A stretch of 64,000 nucleotides of DNA from Acidisoma silvae (GCF_020618775.1 NZ_JAESVB010000001.1:910442-974441); one strand, 5' to 3'; counted from the first letter of the stretch, positions 1-9,413 are shown. A program made the numbers and translations. The notes: generated by a model not told the origin, from the letters alone.

Positions 1-1089
1 CGCTACTACGGTGGCTGCTATGCCGTTGATATCGCGGAAGAACTGGCTATTTCCCGCGCCAAGCAGCTATTCGGCTGCGAATTCGCCAATGTGCAGCCCC
101 ATTCCGGCGCGCAGGCCAATGGCGGCGTCATGCTGGCTTTGTTGCAGCCCGGCGACACCTTCCTGGGCATGAGCCTGGCTGCCGGCGGCCATCTCAGCCA
201 CGGTGCCGCACCCAATCTGTCGGGCAAGTGGTTCAACGCCGTGCAATACGGCGTCCGTAAAGAAGACGGCCTGCTGGATTACGAGGAGCTGGAGGAGAAG
301 GCGCGCGCCAACAAGCCCAAGCTGATCATCGCTGGCGGCTCGGCCTATCCCCGCGTCATCGATTTCGCGCGTATCCGCAAGGTGGCCGATGAAGTGGGCG
401 CCATCTTCATGGTCGATATGGCGCATTTCGCCGGTCTGGTCGCGGCCGGCGTGCACCCCAGCCCCTTCCCGCATGCCCATATCGCGACGACGACGACGCA
501 TAAGACGCTGCGCGGCCCGCGCGGCGGCATGATCCTGACCAACGACGCCGATCTGGCCAAGAAGATCAATTCGGCGATGTTCCCCGGCCTTCAGGGTGGC
601 CCGCTGATGCATGTCATCGCCGCCAAGGCGGTCGCCTTCGGCGAGGCGCTGCGCCCTGAGTTCAAGACCTATGCCAAGCAGGTCGCCGAGAATGCGAAGG
701 TTCTGGCCGCGACCCTGGTGGAGCGCGGTTTCGATATCGTCACCGGCGGCACCGACACGCATCTGCTGCTGGTCGATCTGCGGCCGAAGCGCGTCACCGG
801 CAAGCTGGCCGAGGCCAGCCTGGAACGCGCGCATATGACGGCCAACAAGAACGCCATCCCCTTCGACCCCGAGAAGCCGGCCATCACCTCCGGCGTCCGC
901 CTCGGCACTCCGGCGGCCACCACGCGCGGCTTCGGCGTGGAGGAATTCCGCCAGGTCGGCGAGATGATCGACGAGGTTCTGACGGGCCTTGCCGGTTCGA
1001 ACGAGGAAGGCGGCAATGCGCTGATCGAACAGGAAGTCGGCAAGCGGGTTCAGGCCCTCTGCGCACGCTTCCCGATCTATCCGAACTAA
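1..1089 (+). CDS. glyA: Serine hydroxymethyltransferase, 5' truncated by the window edge
   Basis: PLP enzyme that interconverts serine and glycine and loads one-carbon units onto tetrahydrofolate. The open frame runs in from base 1 with [10 protein letters not shown], which matches the family segment near residue 55, so roughly the first 55-60 residues lie upstream. The PLP-binding lysine is in [14 protein letters not shown] (Lys codon at 502-504), and the QPHSGAQAN cofactor loop is also present. The C-terminus is intact and ends at the TAA at 1087-1089. nrdR follows 12 bases later on the same strand, a common proteobacterial arrangement. Identification is firm; only the start is missing. Confidence 0.97.
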   Translation, partial: RYYGGCYAVDIAEELAISRAKQLFGCEFANVQPHSGAQANGGVMLALLQPGDTFLGMSLAAGGHLSHGAAPNLSGKWFNAVQYGVRKEDGLLDYEELEEKARANKPKLIIAGGSAYPRVIDFARIRKVADEVGAIFMVDMAHFAGLVAAGVHPSPFPHAHIATTTTHKTLRGPRGGMILTNDADLAKKINSAMFPGLQGGPLMHVIAAKAVAFGEALRPEFKTYAKQVAENAKVLAATLVERGFDIVTGGTDTHLLLVDLRPKRVTGKLAEASLERAHMTANKNAIPFDPEKPAITSGVRLGTPAATTRGFGVEEFRQVGEMIDEVLTGLAGSNEEGGNALIEQEVGKRVQALCARFPIYPN

Positions 1090-1101
1090 GGGCGCGCCTG
1101 A

Positions 1102-1578
1102 ATGCGCTGCCCCTTCTGTGGTCATGACGATGCGCAGGTGAAGGACAGTCGTCCCAGCGAAGATGGGACGGCGATCCGCCGGCGTCGCTTCTGCGGCGCC
1201 TGTAGCCAGCGCTTCACGACGATTGAACGGGTGCAGCTGCGCGAGCTGGTGGTGGTCAAATCCGACCAGCGCCGCGTGCCATTCGACCGCGACAAGCTCT
1301 CCCGCTCCATCCGGATCGCGCTGCGCAAGCGGCCGGTGCAGGAGGAGCGGGTGGAGCGGATCGTCAACAGCATCGTCCGCAAGCTCGAATCGAGCGGCGA
1401 GAGCGACGTGCCCAGCAAGCAGATCGGCGAGCTGGTGATGGATACGTTGAAGGAAGTGGACGATGTCGCCTATGTCCGCTTCGCAAGCGTTTATCGGGAC
1501 TTTCGCGAGGCCCGCGATTTCGAGCAGTTTCTGGGTCAGCTCGGGGACAAGCTGGAGCCTGACGCCGAACCCGGCTAA
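1102..1578 (+). CDS. nrdR: Transcriptional repressor NrdR
   Basis: Zinc-ribbon/ATP-cone repressor of ribonucleotide reductase genes. At 158 aa it has the usual family length. Cys3, Cys6, Cys31 and Cys34 form the zinc ribbon ([10 protein letters not shown] at the N-terminus, then FCGAC). The ATP-cone spans about residues 49-139 ([17 protein letters not shown] and following), and the C-terminus has the conserved [11 protein letters not shown]. It follows glyA closely and precedes ribE, so it is probably cotranscribed. In many relatives ribD lies directly downstream; here only 54 noncoding bases separate it from ribE. Confidence 0.97.
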   Translation: MRCPFCGHDDAQVKDSRPSEDGTAIRRRRFCGACSQRFTTIERVQLRELVVVKSDQRRVPFDRDKLSRSIRIALRKRPVQEERVERIVNSIVRKLESSGESDVPSKQIGELVMDTLKEVDDVAYVRFASVYRDFREARDFEQFLGQLGDKLEPDAEPG

Positions 1579-1632
1579 CGGATAAGGGTTAGTGCGGCGC
1601 GGGCGACGGCGGCGCGGGTTTGAGAGGCAGAG

Positions 1633-2250
1633 ATGTTCACAGGTATCATTTCCGGTGTCGGCACGGTGGCCGAGATTCAGCCGATCGGTGACGGCGCGGA
1701 TATGCGGCTGCGCATTGCCGTGCCGCAGGACAAGGCCGAATGGGCCGGCATGCCCGGCGTCATCCTGGGCGCGTCGATCGCCTGTTCCGGCTGCTGCCTG
1801 ACGGTGGTCGAGATGGACGGCGCTTCTTTTTCGGTGGAGGTCTCGGCCGAAACCCTGTCCAAAACCACGCTCGGTGACTGGGCGGTGGGGCAGGGCATCA
1901 ACCTGGAACGCGCGCTGAAACTCGGTGACGAGCTGGGCGGCCATATCGTCTCCGGCCATGTCGATGGCCTGGGGGCGGTGATCGCCGCCACTACCGAGAA
2001 CGGTTCCACCCGCTGGAGTTTCCAGGTGCCGGCCGCGCTGTCGCGCTTCATCGCGTCCAAGGGCAGCGTTGCCGTCAACGGTGTCTCCTTGACGGTGAAC
2101 GAAGTGCGCGGTGATGTGTTCGGCGTGAACATCATCCCACACACGGCCGAGGAGACGACCTTCGGAACGCTCGCCGTCGGTGATGCTGTCAATCTGGAGA
2201 TCGACATGCTGGCGCGTTATGTTGCGCGGCTAACGGAGCGCGACCTGTGA
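1633..2250 (+). CDS. ribE: Riboflavin synthase alpha subunit
   Basis: Dismutates two molecules of 6,7-dimethyl-8-ribityllumazine into riboflavin and a pyrimidinedione. The 205 residues contain the two lumazine-binding repeats: the first opens with [12 protein letters not shown] and the second with [11 protein letters not shown] (about residues 102-112). [10 protein letters not shown] and [11 protein letters not shown] are the matching beta-barrel motifs of the two halves. Its stop overlaps the GTG start of the next gene (GTGA), indicating translational coupling. No FMN riboswitch is visible in the short upstream gap. Confidence 0.97.
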   Translation: MFTGIISGVGTVAEIQPIGDGADMRLRIAVPQDKAEWAGMPGVILGASIACSGCCLTVVEMDGASFSVEVSAETLSKTTLGDWAVGQGINLERALKLGDELGGHIVSGHVDGLGAVIAATTENGSTRWSFQVPAALSRFIASKGSVAVNGVSLTVNEVRGDVFGVNIIPHTAEETTFGTLAVGDAVNLEIDMLARYVARLTERDL

Positions 2251-3398
2251 CGATGATGAAGACCCAGTCCCTCCACGAATATATCTCGCCGACATCCGAG
2301 ATCATCGAGGAAGCCCGCGCCGGGCGGATTTTCATTCTCGTCGATGACGAGGACCGTGAAAACGAAGGCGATCTGGTGATTCCGGCGCAGTTCGCGACGA
2401 CGGAGGCGATCAATTTCATGGCGCGCCATGCGCGCGGGCTGATCTGCCTCGCCATGACCGAACGCCGCGTGCATCAGCTCGGCCTGCAATTGATGAGCGC
2501 CCATAACCGGTCGCGCCATGCCTCGGCCTTTACGGTCTCGATTGAGGCGCGGCACGGCATTTCCACCGGCATTTCGGCGGCCGACCGCGCCCGCACGGTG
2601 GCGGTCGCCATCAATTCCGAAAACCCGCGTGAGGAAATCGCGACGCCGGGCCATATCTTTCCGCTATCGGCGCGCGACGGCGGCAGCCTGGTCCGCGCCG
2701 GCCATACGGAAGCGGCGGTCGATATTTCCCGCCTCGCCGGGCTCAATCCGTCGGGCGTCATCTGTGAGGTGATGAACGAAGACGGTACCATGGCGCGGCT
2801 GCCGGAACTCGTCGCTTTCGCGCAGCGCCATAATATCAAGCTCGGCACCATCGCCGATCTCATCCAGTACCGCCGCCGCACGGAAAAGCTGGTCAATCGC
2901 TCCTACGAGACCTGGAGCAATGATCTGGAGGGCGGCGACTGGGCGGTGAAGGTCTTCGAGGATCGCCTGACCGGAACCGAGCATCTGGCGCTGGTGAAGG
3001 GTGACCTCACCGCGCCGGGGGCCTCTCTGGTACGCGTCCACAGCATCGACCCGGTGACGGATCTGCTGGGGCCGGGCCATCACGCGCTGGCCGCGTCCAG
3101 CCGTGCCATTGCCGAAGCCGGGCGGGGCGTCATCGTTCTGCTGCGGGACAATCAGCCGGGCGCCGTCGCCCGCAAGCTCGGTCTCAGCGTCGCTGAGCGG
3201 GCCGAGGATCATGTGCTCCGCCAATACGGCATCGGCGCGCAGATCCTCATCGACCTTGGTGTTAAGGATATGATTTTGTTGACTAACCACCCGCGCAGCC
3301 TGATTGCGCTGGAAGGCTTCGGCCTCAATATCGTCGACCAGCAGCCCTTCGACGAACACGGGCATGTTTCCACGCCGGACGAAGGCGCCCGCTCATGA
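2247..3398 (+). CDS. ribB: RibBX: 3,4-dihydroxy-2-butanone-4-phosphate synthase with a degenerate GTP cyclohydrolase II-like domain
   Basis: The N-terminal half (about residues 10-210) is a normal DHBP synthase making the four-carbon riboflavin precursor from ribulose 5-phosphate: [38 protein letters not shown] and [11 protein letters not shown] are all present. The C-terminal half aligns with GTP cyclohydrolase II, but where RibA has the zinc cysteines (SECLTGDALFSLRCDCG in E. coli) this protein reads [18 protein letters not shown], with no cysteine. The second domain therefore cannot be a normal zinc GTP cyclohydrolase. This matches the RibBX variant described in Proteobacteria. The start is GTG, inside the ribE stop; the end overlaps ribH by 4 bases. 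Confidence 0.93.
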   Translation: MTMMKTQSLHEYISPTSEIIEEARAGRIFILVDDEDRENEGDLVIPAQFATTEAINFMARHARGLICLAMTERRVHQLGLQLMSAHNRSRHASAFTVSIEARHGISTGISAADRARTVAVAINSENPREEIATPGHIFPLSARDGGSLVRAGHTEAAVDISRLAGLNPSGVICEVMNEDGTMARLPELVAFAQRHNIKLGTIADLIQYRRRTEKLVNRSYETWSNDLEGGDWAVKVFEDRLTGTEHLALVKGDLTAPGASLVRVHSIDPVTDLLGPGHHALAASSRAIAEAGRGVIVLLRDNQPGAVARKLGLSVAERAEDHVLRQYGIGAQILIDLGVKDMILLTNHPRSLIALEGFGLNIVDQQPFDEHGHVSTPDEGARS

Positions 3399-3871
3399 GC
3401 ACCGCTGACGCCGTTCTGGGCGATATCCCCGAGCTGGAAGGCGCGCTGCCTTCCGTCCTCATCATCACCGCGCCCTATTACAAGCAGGTCGTGGATGGCA
3501 TGGCCGAGGGCGCGCGCGCCGTGCTCGACAAGATCGAAGCCGAGCATCAGACGGTCGAGATCGCCGGCGCCTATGAACTGCCGCAGGCCCTGCGCCTGGC
3601 CGCCGCCGCCGAGCGGTTCGACGGTTTCATCGTCATCGGCTGCGTCGTGAAGGGTGAAACCGACCATTACGATTTCATCTGCCGCTCGGCCATGGACGGC
3701 ATCCTGAACGTCGCGCTCGATCACAAGCTGTGCCTGGGTACCGCGCTGCTGACCGTCGACACCATCGAACAGGCCGAGGCCCGTTCGGGTGCCGAGCATA
3801 ACAAGGGCGCGGAAGCGGCCATTGCCATGCTGAAGCAGGTGGCACTCGTCCATCATCTGGGCCGCATCTGA
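3395..3871 (+). CDS. ribH: 6,7-dimethyl-8-ribityllumazine synthase
   Basis: Condenses the DHBP synthase product with the pyrimidine intermediate to make lumazine, the substrate of RibE. At 158 aa it has the family length. GAYELPQALRLAA and GCVVKGETDHYDF are visible; the His in TDHYDF corresponds to the catalytic histidine. The ATG overlaps the ribBX stop (ATGA), and its own TGA shares a base with the nusB ATG (TGATG), so ribE-ribBX-ribH-nusB form one coupled transcription unit. Confidence 0.97.
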   Translation: MSTADAVLGDIPELEGALPSVLIITAPYYKQVVDGMAEGARAVLDKIEAEHQTVEIAGAYELPQALRLAAAAERFDGFIVIGCVVKGETDHYDFICRSAMDGILNVALDHKLCLGTALLTVDTIEQAEARSGAEHNKGAEAAIAMLKQVALVHHLGRI

Positions 3872-4401
3872 TGGCCGGCAAACCGCAGGGGCCGCGTCCG
3901 GCGCAGCAGGGGCGCCCGCGCACAGGCGCGCGCGTCGCCGCCGTGCAGGCGCTGTTCCAGAGCGAGCAGGCCGAGGAAACGGCCGAGACCGTCATCGACC
4001 AGTTCACCCGCCATCGCCTTGGCAAGACCGAAAGCAGCGATGGTTTCGAGGAAGGCCGCGTGACGGACGCGCATGTGCCGCTGTTCAACGCCATCGTGCG
4101 TGCCGCCGTGCAGGGGCAGGACCAGATCGACAAGCGCATTGCCGATCATCTGCCGGCGGAATGGCCCTTCGAACGTCTGGACCCGGTGCTGCGCGCCCTG
4201 CTGCGTGCGGCAGCCGCCGAACTCTCCATGACGGACGGTCCGCCGGTGCGGGTCGTCATCAATGAATATCTCGACGTCGCGCACGGGTTTTTCCATGGCG
4301 ACGAGCCCAAGCTTGTGAACGGCCTGCTGGATACCCTGGGCCGTGAGGCTCGTCCGGGCGAATTCGCGGCTGCGGCGCCTGCGGACCAACCCACGCCGTA
4401 A
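3871..4401 (+). CDS. nusB: Transcription antitermination factor NusB
   Basis: All-helical antitermination factor that binds boxA RNA with NusE during rRNA transcription. The 176 aa include RVAAVQALFQSEQ near the N-terminus and the diagnostic C-terminal VVINEYLDVAHGF followed by KLVNGLLDTL. Both ends carry low-complexity extensions (a Pro/Gln/Gly-rich N-terminus and an Ala/Pro-rich C-terminus), common in alphaproteobacterial NusB. The ribH-nusB-thiL neighbourhood is standard. Confidence 0.95.
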   Translation: MAGKPQGPRPAQQGRPRTGARVAAVQALFQSEQAEETAETVIDQFTRHRLGKTESSDGFEEGRVTDAHVPLFNAIVRAAVQGQDQIDKRIADHLPAEWPFERLDPVLRALLRAAAAELSMTDGPPVRVVINEYLDVAHGFFHGDEPKLVNGLLDTLGREARPGEFAAAAPADQPTP

Positions 4402-4412
4402 GGACCGCGCCT

Positions 4413-5378
4413 GTGACCCCGCCGGCGGAAGGTCTGCCGCCCGAATTCGACCTCATCGGCCGGCATTTCCGTGCGCTTGCGGGGCCGGCCGCGCTCAATC
4501 TGGAAGATGACGCGGCGGTGCTGGCGCCGCCGCGCGGGCGCGAATTGGTGATGGCGGCCGATACGATGGTCGCCGGCGTGCATTACCTGCCGGACGATCC
4601 GGCGGAGGGTGTCGCGCAGAAGCTGCTGCGCGTGAACCTGTCGGACCTCGCCGCCATGGGGGCCGAGCCGCTGGGCTATCTGCTGACGGTCTCGGCACCC
4701 TCCCAGACGCCAGATTCCTGGTTTGCCGGTTTCGCGGCGGGGCTTGGCCGCGATCAGGCGGAATTCGGCCTCTCCCTGCTCGGGGGTGACACCACCAGCA
4801 CGCCGGGGCCGGTGACGCTGTCGCTGACCATCATCGGGCATGTGGCGCCCGGTCAGGCGGTGCGCCGTCGTGGTGCCCGTGCTGGTGACGAGGTCTGGGT
4901 CACGGGCACGATCGGCGACGGCGCGCTGGGCCTCGCTGTCTCGCTCGGCAGGCTGGTGGACCCGTCCGGCTATCTGCGTCAGCGCTATTGCGTGCCGAAC
5001 CCGCGTCTCGGCCTGCCTCTGGCCGGTGTCGTGTCATCCGCCATCGACGTTTCGGACGGGCTGCTTCAGGATCTTGGCCATATCTGCCGCCTGGCGGGAT
5101 GTGGCGCGGAGATCGAGGCGGCGTCCGTGCCGCTGTCGCCGGCAGCGCGCGCGGCCGGGCCGGAGTGGTTCGCTGACTGCCTGGGCGGCGGGGATGATTA
5201 CGAGCTGCTATTGGCCGTGCCGCCTGGGCGCGGTGCGGCGCTGGCCGAGTCCTGTGCGGCGCTTGGCGTGCCGCTGACCAGGATCGGGCGTTTTGTGACG
5301 GGCGACCAGCGCGTGCGCGTTCTCGACGCAGGCGGCCAGCCGATGGCGATCGACCGCCACGGCTGGAGCCATTTTTAG
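4413..5378 (+). CDS. thiL: Thiamine-monophosphate kinase
   Basis: Phosphorylates thiamine monophosphate to the active cofactor thiamine pyrophosphate. The 321 residues fit the family. Seen: LEDDAAVLAPP (Mg/ATP-binding acidic motif), VNLSDLAAMGAEPLG, LLGGDTTSTPGPV and AIDVSDGLLQDLGHI. The start is GTG at 4413, 11 bases after nusB; no better in-frame ATG precedes the conserved FDLIGRHF segment. It is the last gene of the plus-strand operon and is followed by a perfect hairpin before convergent bamE. Confidence 0.95.
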   Translation: MTPPAEGLPPEFDLIGRHFRALAGPAALNLEDDAAVLAPPRGRELVMAADTMVAGVHYLPDDPAEGVAQKLLRVNLSDLAAMGAEPLGYLLTVSAPSQTPDSWFAGFAAGLGRDQAEFGLSLLGGDTTSTPGPVTLSLTIIGHVAPGQAVRRRGARAGDEVWVTGTIGDGALGLAVSLGRLVDPSGYLRQRYCVPNPRLGLPLAGVVSSAIDVSDGLLQDLGHICRLAGCGAEIEAASVPLSPAARAAGPEWFADCLGGGDDYELLLAVPPGRGAALAESCAALGVPLTRIGRFVTGDQRVRVLDAGGQPMAIDRHGWSHF

Positions 5379-5404
5379 GGTCTGCGCGGTTTGAGGTTGA
5401 AACA

Positions 5405-5434
5405 CCGTCATGCCCGCTTTCGCGGGCATGACGG
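5405..5434. repeat. Perfect 13-bp inverted repeat between convergent thiL and bamE
   Basis: Two 13-base arms (CCGTCATGCCCGC and its exact complement) flank a TTTC loop. The hairpin lies between the 3' ends of thiL and bamE and could stop transcription in both directions, although no long T run follows. The GTCA/TGAC ends link it to the larger cruciform repeats found elsewhere in the window (12.1, 35.1 and 38.5 kb); this is the single-hairpin form. Confidence 0.8.
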
Positions 5435-5462
5435 CTAGAAAGACTCGTTACAGGCGAGCTAT

Positions 5463-6011
5463 TTAGAAGCTCGGGCCGCCACCGTTGACGCCGCCGCCGC
5501 CGGCATTCGACCCGCCGGTTGTGCCGCTGCCGCCGCTGAAACGGCCGATATTGCCGAAAAGCTGTTGCAGGATGGAGGCCGAGGCACCCGGCGTCGGCGT
5601 CGTGCCCGGCGCCATGCCGACGTTCTTGCTGTCGTCCTTGTTATAGACATTGACCTTCCGCAGCACGCCGCCCTGGTCGAAGTTCAGCACCACCACGCGC
5701 TGTTCCAGCACGCCGGGTAGGCGGCCGACGCGCGGACGGGTGATCTGGCTGATATAGACCCAGGCATTGTCGTTGAAGGTCTCGTGCGTCGTCGGCGAGC
5801 CAAGCAGCGCCGTCGCATCGGCCTGTGTCGTCGTGCCGGGCGTCAGCTGCTTCAGCGCGTCATTGTCGATCGGGTCGCCGCGCGTGGTCGACTGAGCCTG
5901 GAAGAAACTGCAACCCGCCAGCGGCAGGCCCATGACCAGACAGGCAATGGCGGCAGCGCGGCGAAAGCTCGTCTGGCGACGCGGCGAAGCAGTTTCGGAC
6001 ACTCGGCTCAT
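5463..6011 (-). CDS. bamE: Outer membrane protein assembly factor BamE (SmpA/OmlA lipoprotein)
   Basis: Lipoprotein of the BAM complex that folds beta-barrels into the outer membrane. Of 182 residues, the first ~34 are a lipoprotein signal: basic start, hydrophobic AAAIACLVMGLPL and lipobox LAGC, with Cys as the lipidated residue. The SmpA/OmlA fold follows: LTPGTTTQADATALLGSP, then NDNAWVYISQI. The C-terminal ~50 residues are Gly/Asn/Ser-rich (GGSGTTGGSNAGGGG), probably disordered. It is divergent from the DUF177 gene, a usual alphaproteobacterial neighbour. Confidence 0.93.
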   Translation of the reverse strand: MSRVSETASPRRQTSFRRAAAIACLVMGLPLAGCSFFQAQSTTRGDPIDNDALKQLTPGTTTQADATALLGSPTTHETFNDNAWVYISQITRPRVGRLPGVLEQRVVVLNFDQGGVLRKVNVYNKDDSKNVGMAPGTTPTPGASASILQQLFGNIGRFSGGSGTTGGSNAGGGGVNGGGPSF

Positions 6012-6214
6012 TCCTTCGTCTCATCTCCGCTCGGCATCGGGGGCAGGCAGGACGCCAGCGGCAGAAGCGCCACGGAGACGACATAGAGACCCCGCATCGC
6101 AAGCGGGGTGGGTGTCATGCCCCTGATCTGCTGTCAACTCGTCTCGGAAAGGACTATCGTGATGTTACTCCCGGGCCTGGGTCACTAGGGACCACAGGCT
6201 GGCGGGCGAAGCCG

Positions 6215-6742
6215 ATGGATAAAGACCTTCAGACCATGACGCCCGAATTTTCCAGGCCCCTCCTGGCCGCACAGATCGGCCAGAACGAGACCCTCCGCAA
6301 TATCGAGGCGACGCCCGAGGAATGCGCGGCCCTCGCCGCGCGGCTCGGCCTCGTCGATCTTCTCTCCCTGAAGGCGACAATCCGCCTCAACCGAAAGCCG
6401 CGCGACGAATTCGTGGCCAGCGGTGAAATCCATGCCAGGGCCACGCGCACCTGCGTCGTCTCTCTGGAGGATTTCGTCGAGGAGACGGATTTCGCCTTCA
6501 CCATCCGATTCGTCACCGAAGAACCGGAAATGCCGGACAATCTCGAAGAACTGGCTTTGGAAGACGGACCGGACGAGGTGGCGTATGACGACGGCACGCT
6601 GGATCTGGGGGAAGCAGTGGTGCAGGAATTCGCCCTGTCGCTTTCGCCTTACCCCCGCAAGCCCGGCATTGTCTTCGAGGAGCTGGACGAGGATTCGGGC
6701 AATGCCTTCGCGGCGCTGAAAAAACTGACCTCGCCCAACTAA
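6215..6742 (+). CDS. DUF177 (YceD-like) protein upstream of rpmF
   Basis: Member of the DUF177/YceD family, which is almost always encoded just before ribosomal protein L32. YceD has been linked to 23S rRNA accumulation; the exact action is not known. The 175 aa have no signal peptide. The conserved core is GEIHARATRTCVVSLEDF (about residues 68-85), followed by an acidic stretch (EELALEDGPDEVAYDDG) and the typical LGEAVVQEFALSLSPYPRKPG. ATG 6236 is an alternative start with neither clearly favoured. The 206-base gap to rpmF contains no recognised gene. Confidence 0.88.
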   Translation: MDKDLQTMTPEFSRPLLAAQIGQNETLRNIEATPEECAALAARLGLVDLLSLKATIRLNRKPRDEFVASGEIHARATRTCVVSLEDFVEETDFAFTIRFVTEEPEMPDNLEELALEDGPDEVAYDDGTLDLGEAVVQEFALSLSPYPRKPGIVFEELDEDSGNAFAALKKLTSPN

Positions 6743-6948
6743 CGCTCAAAAGGCGGGTGCGGGGCGCGAGTCGTGCGGCCCGGGGCCTGCCGGCGAGCCA
6801 AGGACATGAAAGGGTTGTGCGTGTAATGCACAGCCGGCGCTTGCCGCAGGGGGGTGTCTCTGCTAATTGCGCCGCCTCACGCCAATCTAAGTCAGTTTGA
6901 CTTCGTCCGAGCGGGCGATGGTCTATTAACGAGAAAGGGGTTCCGGCG

Positions 6949-7152
6949 ATGGCCGTTCCCAAAAGAAAAACCTCGCCGTCCCGCCGTGGGATGCGTCGCG
7001 CCCACCAGGCTCTGACGGCCCCGAGCTTTGCCGAATGCGGCAATTGCGGCGAGCTGAAGCGCCCTCACCACGTTTGCAGCCATTGCGGTCATTATGACGG
7101 CCGTGAGGTTGTCGGCGCTGGCAAGGCGCTTAAAGGCACGGTCCGCGCCTAA
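6949..7152 (+). CDS. rpmF: 50S ribosomal protein L32
   Basis: Small basic protein of the large ribosomal subunit, 67 aa. It starts with the family signature [20 protein letters not shown] and carries CGNC and CSHC pairs, so this is the zinc-binding (C+) paralogue type rather than the zinc-free form made under zinc starvation. A strong ribosome binding site (AAAGGGG at 6935-6940) precedes ATG 6949. It is followed by plsX in the conserved DUF177-rpmF-plsX-fabH order linking translation with lipid synthesis. Confidence 0.97.
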   Translation: MAVPKRKTSPSRRGMRRAHQALTAPSFAECGNCGELKRPHHVCSHCGHYDGREVVGAGKALKGTVRA

Positions 7153-7170
7153 CCGGGCCCGCGCCGCATC

Positions 7171-8310
7171 GTGTCTTCCTTTCAAGGCATAACCGAAGCG
7201 GTCGGGGCGAAGCTCGCCTCCGCGCAGTTCGCCTTGGCGATTGATGCGATGGGCGGGGATGATGCGCCGGAGATGGTGGTCGCGGGTCTTGACCTTGCGG
7301 CCGAACGCCATCCCGGCGGACGGTTTCTTCTGGTCGGCGACGAAGCCAGGCTGACGCCGCTGCTCGCGAAGTATAAGCGTGCGCGGGCGGCAAGCACTGT
7401 CCGGCATGCGGCGGAATCAGTCACCGGGGATATGAAGCCCACGGTGGCTTTGCGCATGCGCGACAGTTCCATGCGCCTCGCGATCGACGCGGTGGCGAAT
7501 GGGGAAGCAAGCGGCGTCGTCTCGGCCGGCAATACCGGCGCGCTGCTGGCGCTCGCTAAGATCGTCGTCAAGACCCTGCCGGGTATCGACCGCCCGGCCA
7601 TGGCCGCCACCGTGCCATCGGCACGGGGCGATGTTGTCATGCTCGATCTCGGCGCCAATGTTGTCTGCGATACGCGCAACCTCGTCGAATTCGCGGTCAT
7701 GGGCGAGATGTTCGCCCGCACCGTTCTCGGCATTCCCGAACCCCGCATCGGTCTGCTCAATGTCGGCTCCGAGGAGCTGAAGGGTGACGAGCGCCTGCGC
7801 CGCGCGGCGGACGTGCTGCGCAGCAGCCATATCGGCGAACGCTTCCACGGTTTCGTTGAAGGCCATGACATTGCCGCCGGCACGACGGACGTGATCGTGA
7901 CCGACGGCTTTACCGGCAATGTCGCGCTGAAGACCGGCGAGGGCGCGCTCAAGCTCATGGGCGGCCTGCTGCGGCAGGTCTTCACCAGCAGCCTTTCCGC
8001 CAAGATCGCCTATCTGTTCGCCCGCACCGGCCTGGACCGGCTGCGCGAATGGCTGGACCCGCGGCGCTACAATGGCGCCGTCATGGTCGGCCTCAACGGC
8101 GTCGTCGTGAAATCCCATGGCGGCACAGATGCGCTGGGCTTCGCCCATGCCGTCGATGTCGCGATGAACATGGTCGAGCACGGTTTTACCGCCGGCATTG
8201 CCGATGGGCTGCGCAAGCTCGCCGAGCAGGAAAAGCTGGCGGCCTTGGCCGAGCCGGATGCCGATGCCCTGGCTTTGACCGGCGAGCCCCCTCTGGCCGA
8301 AGCGAAGTAG
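7171..8310 (+). CDS. plsX: Phosphate acyltransferase PlsX
   Basis: Makes acyl-phosphate from acyl-ACP for the first step of phospholipid synthesis by PlsY. It has 379 aa; the conserved fold starts with LAIDAMGGDDAPEMVVAGL at about residue 24. SAGNTGALLALAKI, MLDLGANVVCD and TDGFTGNVALKTGEG are diagnostic. The track start is GTG 7171, and the ~20 residues before the fold may be partly untranslated. fabH starts 6 bases after the stop. Confidence 0.96.
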   Translation: MSSFQGITEAVGAKLASAQFALAIDAMGGDDAPEMVVAGLDLAAERHPGGRFLLVGDEARLTPLLAKYKRARAASTVRHAAESVTGDMKPTVALRMRDSSMRLAIDAVANGEASGVVSAGNTGALLALAKIVVKTLPGIDRPAMAATVPSARGDVVMLDLGANVVCDTRNLVEFAVMGEMFARTVLGIPEPRIGLLNVGSEELKGDERLRRAADVLRSSHIGERFHGFVEGHDIAAGTTDVIVTDGFTGNVALKTGEGALKLMGGLLRQVFTSSLSAKIAYLFARTGLDRLREWLDPRRYNGAVMVGLNGVVVKSHGGTDALGFAHAVDVAMNMVEHGFTAGIADGLRKLAEQEKLAALAEPDADALALTGEPPLAEAK

Positions 8311-8316
8311 ACAAAC

Positions 8317-9303
8317 GTGACAGCGCCTATCCGTTCCGTATTGGCAGGGGCCGGCGGCTTTCTGCCCGGCCGCGTCGTCACCAATGACGAGATGGCGGCC
8401 GTCGTCGATACGTCCGACGCCTGGATCCGCGACCGCACCGGCATCCATCAGCGCTACCGGGCGGAAGGTGCCGAGACCACAACCTCCATGGCCGTTGCGG
8501 CCGCGCGCAAGGCGCTGGATGCCGCCGGGGCCAGCCCGGATGATGTCGATCTCATCATCGTCGGCACCAGCACGCCGGACCAGGCTTTCCCCTCGGTCGC
8601 TGTGCGGGTGCAGGCCGCGCTGGGTATTCAGAAAGGCTTCGGCTTCGACGTTTCTGCCGCCTGCGCCGGCTTCGTCTATGCGCTGTCGATCGCCGATGAA
8701 ATGATCCGCGCCGGCCGGGCGCGCGGCGCGCTGGTCATCGGCGCGGAAGTCTTCTCCCGCATCCTCGACTATACCGACCGTGGCACCTGCGTGCTGTTCG
8801 GGGATGGCGCGGGCGCGGTGTTTCTGCGCGCCGAGGCCAGCGAAGGCGAGCAGGGCATCCTGTCCACCCATCTGCATGCCCAAGGGGCGCTCGGCGATAT
8901 CCTCTATGTCGATGGCGCCATCGGTGTCGCCGACAGTGCCGGCCAGCCGCTGCCGGGCAAGCTTCACATGAACGGGCGGGAGGTCTTCCGCCATGCCGTG
9001 CAGCGCCTGTCGGAAAGCGTGGACGAAGCTTTGGCGCATAACAATCTGGACCGTGGCGCGGTCGATTGGCTGGTACCCCATCAGGCCAATATTCGAATTA
9101 TCGAGGGCATGGGCCGCAAGCTCGGCCTGGCGCCGGAACGGGTGGTCATCACCGTTGACCGTCATGCCAATACCTCGGCCGCCTCCATCCCGCTGGCGCT
9201 GGCTGAAGCCATGGGCGACGGCCGGATTAAGCGTGGTCAGCTGGTGCTGATGGAAGCGCTTGGCGGCGGCCTGGTTTGGGGATCGGCGCTCGTCCGCATC
9301 TAA
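8317..9303 (+). CDS. fabH: Beta-ketoacyl-ACP synthase III
   Basis: Starts fatty-acid chains by condensing acetyl-CoA with malonyl-ACP. 328 aa. The Cys-His-Asn triad is complete: Cys in DVSAACAGFVYAL (about residue 113), His in VPHQANIRI and Asn in HANTSAASIPLA. RVVTNDEMA and WIRDRTGI at the N-terminus are also typical. The start is GTG 8317, almost abutting plsX, so the two are cotranscribed. Confidence 0.97.
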   Translation: MTAPIRSVLAGAGGFLPGRVVTNDEMAAVVDTSDAWIRDRTGIHQRYRAEGAETTTSMAVAAARKALDAAGASPDDVDLIIVGTSTPDQAFPSVAVRVQAALGIQKGFGFDVSAACAGFVYALSIADEMIRAGRARGALVIGAEVFSRILDYTDRGTCVLFGDGAGAVFLRAEASEGEQGILSTHLHAQGALGDILYVDGAIGVADSAGQPLPGKLHMNGREVFRHAVQRLSESVDEALAHNNLDRGAVDWLVPHQANIRIIEGMGRKLGLAPERVVITVDRHANTSAASIPLALAEAMGDGRIKRGQLVLMEALGGGLVWGSALVRI

Positions 9304-9385
9304 GCTTCAGGCTTAACTCCTTCGCGCCATCTCTTCGCCACGGATAAAACATCCGCGCGCCAAAGCCTTGATGGTGAAGGATTCG

Positions 9386-9413
9386 TTGACAGAGCGGCTG
9401 GCAATGCTACCGT
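9386..9413 (+). promoter_or_regulatory. Candidate promoter of ihfA, predicting a leaderless mRNA
   Basis: TTGACA at 9386-9391 is a perfect -35 hexamer, followed after 16 bases by TACCGT at 9408-9413 as a weaker -10. The ATG of ihfA begins at 9420, so transcription would begin at or next to the A of the start codon. No Shine-Dalgarno sequence lies before the ATG, consistent with a leaderless message. This is a reading of hexamers only; no start site has been mapped. Confidence 0.45.

Noticed and set aside
1579..1632. Possible FMN riboswitch before ribE
   Set aside because: The gap is only 54 bases, too short, and lacks the RFN motif.
67..2142. 691-codon open frame on the minus strand opposite glyA, nrdR and ribE
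   Set aside because: It is antisense to three well-identified genes and shows only Arg/Gly/Ala/His composition expected from reverse reading of GC-rich codons.
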